IMG/VR virus record: IMGVR_UViG_3300044530_000622 | Location: 51,178 to 115,177 of that record | Source: a virus | Direction: 5' to 3' (one strand) | Length of the DNA stretch: 64,000 nt | Part shown: positions 51,701 through 63,400 of the stretch, one piece after another | How positions within the stretch are numbered: position 1 is the stretch's first letter | How the letters are laid out: every line of letters begins with the position of its first letter | The notes under the pieces: model-generated | Told to the model about the DNA's origin: nothing | What the model saw: only the letters and a program-made list of their open reading frames with translations | Database searches by the model: none | Translations under genes and position numbers: made by a program

Positions 51701-54700
51701 ACATAGCAATTGGTACTAATTCTTTAACAGCAAATACCGCCGGTACAAACAATATTGCTATTGGTTATAGAGCAGCAGGCTCAGTTACAGGAAATACTGT
51801 TATTGCTATTGGAGAAGCAGCAATGTATGCCAGTCCAGGTATTGGAAATACTATAGGTATAGGTACTGACGCTTTAAGAAATAATACAGGTGCTAATAAT
51901 GTTGGTATAGGTCAATTAGCTCTAGCTTATAACACTTCTGGAGTAAGTAATACCGCTGTAGGTACACAAGCCTTAAAGTTTAACACTACAGGTATTTTAA
52001 ATACAGCCGTAGGTACATATTCTTTACAAAATAATACTGTAGGTGTATGTAATACAGCAATAGGTTTTCAATCTTTATGTGTAAATACAACAGGAACTGA
52101 AAATACAGCTGTTGGTTTAGGATCTCTTAGATTTAATACAGGAGGTGCTTTTAACACAGCAATTGGTAGAGGTTCTATGTTCTGCAATACTACCGGAGCA
52201 AATAATACCGCAGTAGGATTTGGTAGTTTACAGTATAATACTGTAGGAACAAATAATACAGCTCTAGGATTCTTTTCATTATTCTGCAACACAGTATCTA
52301 ACAATACAGCAGTCGGATACTTATCATTAAGAAATAATACAACAGGAGTAAACAATACAGCAGTTGGTGTTAATGCCTTAAGAACTAATACAACAGGAGC
52401 ATATAATACATCATTAGGTGCTAGTGCTTTATTTACCAATACAACAGGTTTTAATAATACTGCTGTTGGTGCTGTAGCTTTACAAAATAATACTATTGGA
52501 TTTAACAATACTGCTTTAGGTAATAGTGCATTAAGATGTAATACAACAGGTGCTAATAACGTAGCTGTTGGTAGAGTAGCTTTAATACTTAATACTACTG
52601 GTTTTAGAAACAATGCTTTAGGTAATGGAGCATTATATTCTAATACAACTGGATTTGATAATAGTGCTTTTGGATATCTTTCTGTATCAAGCAACACCAC
52701 AGGAGCGTACAATGCTGGTTTTGGACACAGAACATTATATGGAACAACAACAGGAGGAAAAAATACAGCTGTTGGTGCTTTTGCTTTAACTTGTAACACA
52801 GCCTCAAACAACACAGCAGTAGGTTTCTGTGCATTGAGAAGTAATACAACAGGATTATATAATGTTGCTTTAGGGTCTCTAGCGTTAAGAAGTAATACAA
52901 CAGGAGCACAGAACACTGCTGTAGGTACTAGTGCTTTACAGTATAATACAGTAGGAATTAAAAATACAGCAATAGGCGGAGGTGCTTTACAGTATAATAC
53001 AACAGGGGTTAATAATACAGCTTTAGGACATTATAGTCTAAACTGCAATACAGCATCCAACAACACAACCATTGGTTTTTGTGCATTAAGAAGTAATACA
53101 ACAGGAACACTTAATACAGCTGTTGGTGTTACATCATTGTCAAACAACACTATTGGTTCATATAATACTTCATTAGGTGCTTTATCTCTTCAAAGTAATA
53201 CTACAGGTGTTTTAAATACAGCAATAGGTATATCAGCCTTAAGATACACTACTGTAGGCTCTTGTAATACATCAGTAGGTAACGATTCTTTAAATAGTAA
53301 TATAAGTGGTAATAATAATACAGCTTTAGGTTCTAGAGCACTTCAAGCAAATACAGCATCAAACAACACAGCAGTAGGTTTCTGTGCATTAAGAAATAAT
53401 ACTACAGGTGTTCAAAATACAGCTTTAGGTTTTCAAGCCCTTCGAGATAATACAACAGGGGGTGCTAATACAGCAGTAGGTTATAATGCCTTAGCTCTTA
53501 ACACTTCCGGAGTAGCAAATACAGCTATAGGGTATAGTTCTATGATTGCTAACTTAACAGGTTGTAGAAACGTAGCCGCAGGCCGTAGTTCCTTACGTTG
53601 TAATTCTACTGGTGTTGGTAACGTAGGTTTAGGTTACTATGCTTTATGTTCAAACACTACAGGTGTACAAAACGTAACTGTTGGTAATCTCTCAATGAGA
53701 TTAAACCAAGGCGGTAGTTATAATATTGCCATGGGTTGCGGTGCTTTATATTCTAATGTTGCCGGAACAAATAATACAGCTCTTGGATTTAGATCTTTAT
53801 TCTCTAACACAGCATCAAACAATACAGCTGTTGGATATAGTGCTTTACGAAGTAATACAACAGGTAAATATAACGTTTCAGTAGGTTCAAATTCTTTAAA
53901 ATGTAACACAACAGGTATTAATAATACTTCAGTTGGTACATTATCATTATTTAACAATACCGGAGGTATAAATAACGTAGCTTTAGGTTATGAAACAGCA
54001 TGTAAAATTACTACAGGTAACCGTAACACTGCTATAGGAACACAAGCTCTTATATGTAACATTACCGGTGATAATAACGTATCGTTAGGTTTTAGGTCTT
54101 TGCTTATTAATACAGCTTCATCTAACACAGCAGTAGGTACTTGCGCGTTATCTAGTAATACAACAGGTGTACATAATACTGCCGTAGGTTTTAGAGTGTT
54201 AGAAAGTAATACAGTCGGAACAGGTAACACCGGTGTTGGTAAATATACCTTAATAGGTAATACAACCGGTATTAATAATACGGCTTTAGGATATAATACT
54301 TTAAGATGTAATACAACCGGAGTTAATAACGTTTCTATAGGTATAAATGCTTTAATAGCTAATACAAACGGTAGCAATAATGTTGGTATTGGTGTAAACT
54401 CTTTAAACTCAGCTACTGCCAACAACTACAACGTGGGTGTAGGTACAAATACATTAAGAAACATTACTGGTAACTACAACACAGCCCTTGGTGGTGCTGC
54501 TTTATGTGCAAACACAGGTGGTGCTAGTAACGTGGCTGTAGGAACTAGTGCAATGCAGGTTGGAAATGCTGGTTCAAACAATACAGCTGTTGGTTTCCAA
54601 TCAATGTTGTATAATACAGCTAATAGTAATACTGCTGTAGGTTTTTATACATTAAGAAGTAATACAACAGGAACAAGTAACACAGCAGTAGGTTTTTGTT

Positions 54701-57402
54701 CACTAAGACAAAATACAACAGGAACAAACAACGTAGCTGTAGGTACTTGTGCTTTAGTTAATACTACAATAGGAGGATGTAATACTGCCCTTGGTGCTTT
54801 TGCTTTACGTAATAATACAACAGGTGTTGATAACACAGCAGTAGGTTTAGGAGCCCTTCAACTTAACACTACAGGATACAATAACACAGCAGTAGGTAGA
54901 CAAGCCTTGTACAGTAATGTCACAGGACGTTCTAATACCGCAATGGGTAGAAGTTCTTTACTGTTCAATACAGCCAACAGCAATACTGCTTTTGGATACT
55001 ATTCTTTACGTAGTAATACAACAGGAACAAAAAACACAGCAGTTGGTGTATTTGCCCTAAGAGCAAACCAAACCGGTATTAATAATACCGCTATAGGTTA
55101 CCAAGCCCTAACAAGCAACACAGCCTCATACAACACAGCAGTAGGCTTTCAGTCTTTACGGTGCAACACTACAGGAACTTATAATGTAGCTCTAGGTCAT
55201 AATGCTTTAAGAGACAACACTACAGGTAAATCAAACATTGCTATTGGCTTAAGTGCTTTATTAACAAATACTGTAGGGTCAAGTAATGTAGGTATTGGAT
55301 ATTATGCTTTAAGAACTAACACAGCCTCAAACAACACAGCTGTAGGTTACAATTCATTAAGAAGTAATACAACCGGAACAACAAACACAGCCGTTGGTGT
55401 TAATGCTCTATGTTCTAACACTATTGGTACCAGAAATGTGGGAATAGGACATTTCTCACTAAGACTGAATACAACAGGAAAACTCAATACAGCTGTTGGA
55501 TATTATACATTAAGAAACAATAGTACAGGAGAAAATAACGTTGCTGTAGGTAACCAGTCACTAGCTTACAACCTTGTTGGTTCAAACAACACAGCATTAG
55601 GAACTAACGCATTACGTTGTAACACAGCATCAAACAACACAGCAGTAGGTTTCTGTGCATTAAGAAGTAATACAACAGGAACAAATAACGTAGCTGTAGG
55701 TATTAATTCATTATCAACAAATACAATTGGTAGTTCAAACACAGCCTTAGGAACTAATGCTTTGCAACTTAACACAATAGGTGATAGAAATACAGCAGTA
55801 GGTTCTAGTGCCTTATTTAATAATACAACAGCAGGTGGAAACACAGCAATTGGTAGAGGTGCTTTAGAAGCTACTACCACAGGATCTAACAATACAGCAG
55901 TAGGTTGGTACTCTCAACTTTGTAACAGTACAGGTCAAGCAAACACAGCTTTAGGTGTTTATTCTTTAAGAAATAATACAACAGGTATTTCTAACGTTGC
56001 TATAGGTTTAAATGCTTTATGTGCTAACACAGCATCAAATAACACAGCAGTAGGTTATGCCGCTTTGAGGGCTAATACAACAGGAACAAATAACGTAGCT
56101 GTAGGCTGTGGTGCCTTGATTTCTAATATTGTAGGTACCCAAAACACAGCTGTAGGTACTCAAGCTCTTATAGACAATACAGCCTCTGGTAATACAGCGG
56201 TTGGTTTCTGTGCCGCTAGGTGTAATGCTGGGGGTTACGGAAACACAGCTATAGGTAGATGCACTTTAAGATTAAACATTTCAGGTACTGGAAATACTGC
56301 TTTAGGGGATCAAGCATTAGAAGCAAATACAGTTAGTGGAAATACAGCTGTTGGTACATATGCTATGGAATCTACCACTACAGGCGCTAATAACACAGCC
56401 ATGGGTTTTGCAGCACTTGTTGCTAATACAACTGGAGCAGAAAACGCAGCTGTAGGACATAGTGCTTTAAGAGCAAATATTATAGGTTCAGGTAATGTAG
56501 GTATTGGATTTTATGCTTTACGAGGTAATACTGCTAATAACAATACAGCAGTTGGTGGAAGTGCTTTAAGATGTAACACAACAGGTACCGCTAACTCAGC
56601 TGTTGGTGCTGGTGCTTTATTTTACAATGTTAACGGTGTAAGAAACTCAGCTTTTGGTCAAAGTGCTTTATTAATCAACACCGGGGGATCAAATAACACA
56701 GCTATAGGTTATAATAACTCAAGAGCTAGTGTCGGTAACAATAATACATCTTTAGGAGCCTATGCTTTAAGGTACAATGCTGTCAGTTATAATACTGCTG
56801 TAGGAAGTAGTGCTTTAAGAAATGTTACTTATGGTAACAGAAATACAGCCATCGGTCTATCATCTGGTATCTGTATTACAACAGGAGCTTGTAACGTAAT
56901 CTTAGGTGGAGCATCAGCTAACGGATTCGGTACTCAAAACTGTAACATCTTCATCTCCGACGGTGCAGGTAACATAAGAATGTTTGTTACCGGTTCAACA
57001 GGATTTGTCGGTGTTAACACTACCTCCCCCCAACAGCAACTCCATATCGGAGGAGCATTATCAATCTCCGGATCAGTAATAGACTACGAAGTAGCACCGG
57101 CATTACTAAGTCCAGGCCCAGGTACTAATATTATTTCATTTGTACCCGGTACAACCTATGCAGCCTTCGTTGATTACGTTATAAAAGACGCATCAACAGG
57201 TGCAAACCAACGTGTTGGAACTATAATGGTATCGGTTTCTCTTGCAGCTACAAGTGCTGTCATCAATGAAGTAGTTACGACAGATATCGGTAACACTTCC
57301 GCAATAAGCTTTGCGATAACCTACGGAGCACCGACCTGGCTATCAGCTGCAAACTCAGGGATAACTCCTTTCGATATTAATTACATGGTTAGGTACTTCT
57401 AA
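48721..57402 (+). CDS. Giant tail fibre of 17-residue repeats, interrupted by one in-frame TGA
   Basis: One reading frame of 2,894 codons runs from ATG 48721 to TAA 57402 except for TGA at 50650-50652 (codon 644). The N-terminus MPNWRKLIVSGSDAS and SFTGSLFGTASFA module match the other fibres. Residues about 119-2720 are roughly 150 copies of NTAVGxxALxxNTTGxx, close to the YadA/Hep_Hag head motif (NSVAIG), which folds as a trimeric left-handed beta-roll. The last 170 residues (from CNVILGGASANGF, through VGVNTTSPQQQLHIGG) form a non-repeat tip or chaperone-like end. If the stop is real, a 643-residue fibre without the tip is made, and the part after it has no good start codon. Confidence 0.8.
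49075..56883 (+). repeat. Tandem 51-bp repeat array (about 150 units) coding for YadA-like rungs
   Basis: Units of 51 bp (17 residues) dominate; units of 48 bp containing TASN (or TVSN, TANN) recur. Neighbouring units differ by many silent and coding changes, while the TASN cassette (ACAGCATCAAACAACACAGC and the following GTAGGTTTCTGTGCATTAAG) stays almost identical at, for example, 49816, 50068, 52795, 53350 and 55621. Each unit is bounded by Asn-Thr and Asn-Thr-Thr-Gly turns. Confidence 0.9.
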
Positions 57403-57403
57403 C

Positions 57404-57411
57404 TATTTATA
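57404..57411 (+). promoter_or_regulatory. Late promoter-like TATTTATA
   Basis: Exact TATTTATA immediately after the stop of the first giant fibre, 36 bases before ATG 57448. Confidence 0.55.
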
Positions 57412-57447
57412 ACAAACACCTGCCCCGGACAGTGAACGGGTATACTT

Positions 57448-60400
57448 ATGGCTAATGAATTTGTAATTAAAAATGGTCTTATTGTCTCCGGATCTACCCG
57501 CGTATCGGGAGGAGTGACAGCACAATCTTTTACAGGGTCTTTTTCAGGATCAATCAGTAATGCAGTCTCTGCATCGTATGCAGCTACGGCCTCCTATGCC
57601 CTCAATGCAGGTGATTCTGTCTGGACCGGTTCGGCAGGTAATATCTACTATTCAGGAGGAAATGTTGGTATTAATACATCATCACCTTCAGCAAAATTTG
57701 AAGTTGCAAGCTGTGATATTTTAGTAAATAGTGTCAGTGTTGGTTTAGGTGGAGGAAGTATTGCTAGTAACACTAGAGTAGGGTGTAATGCTTTATTAAA
57801 TAATACAACAGGAATAGACAACACAGCAGTTGGCTGTAGTGCTTTAGCAGCAAATACTATTGGTGTTTCAAATACAGCTATAGGAAGAAGTGCTTTAGAA
57901 AGTAACACAACAGGAACTAGTAATACAGCAGTAGGTAGAACAGCTTTACTAAATAATACAGTAGGTACTAGAAATACAGCCGTAGGCAGAACAGCTTTAA
58001 GATTTAATATAACAGGTGGTTCAAACGTAGCTGTAGGTTATTATGCAGCTTATAATAGTACAGGTGCTTCTAGTAATGTTGCAATTGGTGATAGTGCTTT
58101 ACGTTCAAATACAGCATCAAATAATACAGCAGTCGGTTCATGTGCATTATGTAGTAATACAACAGGTACCCAAAACGTAGCAGTTGGTAATAGGGTGTTT
58201 AACTATAATAGTGTAGGCAGTTACAATACTGCAGTTGGTTTCCATGCAGCATATACCCTAACCTCAGGAACGTATAACGTAGCAATGGGTAGAACTGCAT
58301 TAAGAAATGTCTTAGCAGGTAGCAATAACGTTGCTTTAGGAGGAAGTGCTTTAAGAAATGTAGGTAATGCTAACAATAACGTAGGTGTAGGCCATTTAGC
58401 TTTATATGTCAATGCAGTTTCTAATAATGTTGCAGTTGGATTCTCAGCTCTAAGATGTAATACTACAGGTGGAGAAAACACTGCTTTAGGAACATATGCT
58501 TTAAGAAATAATACAACAGGAGGAAATAACACAGCTATTGGTAGAAGTGCTTTAGCATGTAATACAATTGGTACTCTTAATACAGCTGTAGGTATTAACG
58601 CTTTATGTGCTAATACAACTGGTCAACAAAATACAGCAGTAGGTGCTACAGCTTTAGCCGCTAATACAACAGGAGTTAATAATACAGCTTTAGGTGATAT
58701 TGCTTTAAGAAGCAATACTACAGGTACATTAAATACAGCTTTAGGTAGAGCAGCTTTGTATGCTAACATAGTAGGTGCTCAAAACGTTGCTGTAGGTCTT
58801 TACGCTTTACTTTGTAATACAGCTTCAAACAATACCGCAGTTGGTACTTGTGCCCTACAATTAAATACAGCATCAAACAACACAGCAGTTGGTTTCTGTG
58901 CATTAAGAAATAATACTACTGGTACAAGAACTACAGCAGTAGGTTTTTGTGCATTAGCAACTAATACAGTAGGTGATAAAAATACAGCAGTAGGATTTTG
59001 TTCTTTACGAGCAAATACATCTGGTTTTAGAAACACGGCTGTAGGAGATTTAGCATTAAAAGACAATACAACCGGAGCAAACAACGATGCTTTTGGGTAT
59101 GCTGCTTTAATAAGTAATACCACAGGAACATTTAATACTGCCGTCGGTACAAATGCTTTAGGCAATAACTTAGTAGGAAGCAATAACGTTGCTGTAGGAT
59201 ACCTATCTCTCTACAAAACCACCGCTTCAAATAATACCTCAGTTGGATTTCAAGCTTTACGAGAAAACACAGCATCAAACAACACAGCAGTAGGTTTCTG
59301 TGCATTACGAAGTAATACAACAGGTATTCAGAATGTCGCTGTAGGAACATGTTCTTTAGTAAATAACACAGTAGGTACATTTAATACATCTGTAGGTGTA
59401 TTTTCATTATGTTCAAATACAGTTGGAACACGAAATTCTGGATTTGGTGTTGCCGCTCTTCGTAATAATACTACAGGTGTAGATAATATTGCTATAGGAT
59501 ATCAGACTTTATATGGAAATGTTGTAGGAAGTAATAATGTAGCTGTAGGTAGAGATGCTTTACTCTGCAACACAGCATCAAACAACACAGCAGTAGGTTT
59601 TTGTGCATTAAGAAGTAATACAGCGGGTAGTTATAATACCGCTTTAGGAAGAACAGCATTACAAAATAATACAACAGGTTTATTAAATACAGCTTTAGGA
59701 GCTAATACTTTACAATCTAATACTACTGGTGTTGGTAATACCGCTGTTGGAACATCAGCTCTAAGTACAAATACTGTAGGTAGTTTCAATACAGCTGTTG
59801 GTAGAAGTTCACTTGCGGTTAATACCGCTTCAAACAACACAGCAGTAGGATATTTTTCATTAAGATATAATACAACAGGTGGAGAAAACACTGCTTTAGG
59901 AACATATGCATTAAGAAGTAATACAACAGGAACATTTAACGTAGCAGTTGGTGTGTCTGCTCTTAACGCAAACACAGTAGGTCAATATAATACAGGTATA
60001 GGATTTCAAGCACTTGTAAACAATACCGCTTCACGAAATACCGCACTCGGAGCTTGTGCTCTACACCAAAATACAACAGGAACAAGAAACACCGCTTTAG
60101 GATATAAGGCCTCAATATTAAATACTACAGGGGTTAATAATACATCTATTGGATATTGTTCTTTAGCGTTAAATACTGTAGGCACTAATAACACAGCAGT
60201 TGGTATTTGTGCATTAAGAAGTAATACAACATCTTCAAATAATACAGCTGTCGGTAATTGTGCATTATTGAGCAATACAACAGGAGCCTTAAACGTTGCT
60301 GTTGGTTCACAAGCATTACAAAATAGTACAGTAGGTGATTGTAACATAGCAGTAGGACACGGTGCTTTACAGTACAACTCTTCAGGTAATAAAAACGTAG

Positions 60401-63400
60401 CTATTGGTCACCAAGCATTAGTATATAATGGTGCTGGATTAAACAACGTAGGTATTGGATATAGAACTTTATTTAACAATACAGCATCAAACAACACAGC
60501 AGTTGGTTTCTGTGCATTAAGAAATAATACGACAGGAACATATAACGTAGCAGTTGGTACTTTATCACTATTAGCCAATACTGTGGGTACACGAAACGTA
60601 GGTATTGGTGTAAATACAATAAGATGTAACACTTCAGGTGCCAATAATGTTGCTTTTGGACATAACGCAATGTACTCTAATATTAGCGGTGTTAATAACG
60701 TAGCTCTTGGTTATAGAGCATTAGTATTTGCAAATGCTGATCGTAACGTTGCAATTGGAACAGGTGTTTTAACCTATGGTGGTAGTAATAACGTTGGTGT
60801 CGGTTTTTGTGCTTTATTCTGCAATTCAGCATCAAACAACACAGCAGTAGGTTATTGTGCATTAAGAACTAACACAACAGGAACTAAAAATGTAGCTATT
60901 GGTAGTTGTGCTTTAAGGGCTAATATAGTAGGTAGTTACAACACAGCAATTGGTTTTAATGCTCTAAGATGTAATACAAATGCAACAAGTAATATAGCTA
61001 TAGGATATGCTGCTGCTGCTTCTAATACAATTGGAACGTCTTTAGTTGCTATAGGTGTTAATGCTCTTGTCTATAATACAACTGGAGCACGAAATGTAGC
61101 TGTAGGTCAATCAGCACTGTATTGCAACATAATTGGAGAAAATAATGTAGCAGTAGGTCATTTTACCCTTCGCGACAATAAAGCCTCAAACAATACAGCA
61201 GTAGGTACTAGTGCTTTAAGATATAATACAACAGGAACTCGAAATGTAGGTGTAGGACATATAGCATTAACATCAAACACAACAGGTATAGATAATACCG
61301 CATTAGGATATAGAGCACTAAAATCTAATACAATTGGTCTTAGAAATACAGCAATTGGCAGTTATGCTCTCGATGTAAATACAACAGGAAATAGTAACAC
61401 TTCTGTTGGTTGGGCTTCTTTATTAAGTAATACTGTAGGTACTTCTAATACTGCTGTAGGTATAGATGCTTTAAGATATAATACAGTATCAGGTAATACA
61501 GCTGTAGGTTTTAATGCTTTATGTAATAATACAACAGGAACTAATAATACAGCACTAGGATTTTGTGCCTTAAGAGCTAATACAACAGGAACTGCTAATA
61601 CTTCAGTAGGTAATCAATCATTAAGAGATAACACAACAGGTATACAGAATACTTCTATAGGTTTTGCTACACTAGCTAAAAATACAGTAGGTTCACGAAA
61701 TAGTGCCTTTGGTGATAATACTCTATTTAATAACACCACAGGTGGATACAATTCAGCTTTTGGTAGAGCATCTATGTATTCAAATGTTTCCGGTGCTAAC
61801 AATACTGCATTAGGTTTTTATAGTTTATTTTCTAACACAGCATCAAACAATACAGCAGTAGGTTTCTGCGCATTAAGAAGTAATACAACAGGAACACAAA
61901 ACACAGCTTTAGGTGTTTTAGCTCTACAAGCAAACACTACCGGAGGATACAACACAGCAGTGGGTAGAAGTGCTTTACAATCCAATACCGTAGGTGCTCT
62001 TAATATTAGTGTAGGTGCTTTTTCACTTTTTAGAAATACTATAGGTATTCGAAATATTGGTATGGGTAATAGCGCACTTGAATTTAATACTTCAGGTAAT
62101 TACAATGTTGCGATAGGAGTTTCAGCTTTATATACTAATAATGCTGGTTCTAATAACGTAGCTATTGGTGAACAAACACTTCGTCAAAACACAGCATCAA
62201 ACAATACAGCAATCGGTTTCTGTACATTAAGAAATAATACGGCGGGTAGTTATAATACTGCTTTAGGTAGAAGTGCATTAAGTGCTAATACAATTGGTAC
62301 GGATAATATAGCTGTAGGCCCTTTTTCTTTAGGGTTAAACACTACAGGTATTCAAAACGTTGCTGTTGGTCCAGCGGCTTTATTCTGTAATACTGTAGGT
62401 ATAAATAACGTTGCTATAGGACATGTAGCTCTTTATAAAAACACAGCCTCAAACAATACAGCCGTAGGCTTCAATGCATTAAGATGTAATACAACAGGAA
62501 CTGAAAATACTTCACTAGGACTTTGTTCAATGAGATTAAATACTACCGGGAGATATAATACCTCTGTAGGTTCTAAATCATCTGCCAACAATACTACAGG
62601 ATGTGCGAATGTATCCTTAGGACAAGGTGCACTATATTCAAATATTGTCGGAAACAATAACACAGCTATAGGCCGTTCATCATTAGGATATAACACAGCC
62701 TCAAACAACACAGCAGTAGGCTTTAGTGCTCTAAGAAATAATACAACAGGAGGAGCTAACACAGCTGTTGGATTTTATGCTCTTTGTGCCAATACTACAG
62801 GAGATAACAACACGGCAGTTGGTAGAGAAGCTTTACGTTTAGGTACAACAGGTAGATTCAATACAGCTCTAGGTAGGTACGCAGGATGTTCTATCAACTC
62901 CAACTACAATACTGCCGTTGGTTTTGCTGCTTTACGTTACACTACCACAGGAAGTTCAAACACCGCTTTAGGTCTTGAGTCTTTAAGAAATAATACACTA
63001 GGTGGTAGTAACGTAGGTGTTGGTGTCCAAGCTTTAAAAAACAATACTACGGGTAATAATAACGTATCAGTTGGTAGAGATTCAATGTACTGTAATACTG
63101 TAGGTGCTTCTAATACTGCTGTAGGTCATTATTCTTTACGCTCAAACACAGCTTCAAACAATACAGCAGTAGGCTTCTGTGCCTTAAGAAATAATACAAC
63201 AGGAGCAAGTAATACAGCGGTAGGTTTCTGTGCTTTATCAACTAATATAACAGGTGTTAGAAATACAGCTGTTGGATATAATGCTTTAACAAGTAATTTA
63301 AGCAGTGATAATGCTGCTTTTGGTAGATTTGCTTTACTTAGTAATACTACCGGTACAAATAACATAGGAATAAATACAAATGCTTTAATATGCAATATAA

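Noticed and set aside
48721-57402. Stop-codon reassignment (TGA read as Gly or Trp)
   Set aside because: TGA ends several other genes with tight ATGA overlaps in this window, and no tRNA with anticodon UCA is present; only one internal TGA is seen.
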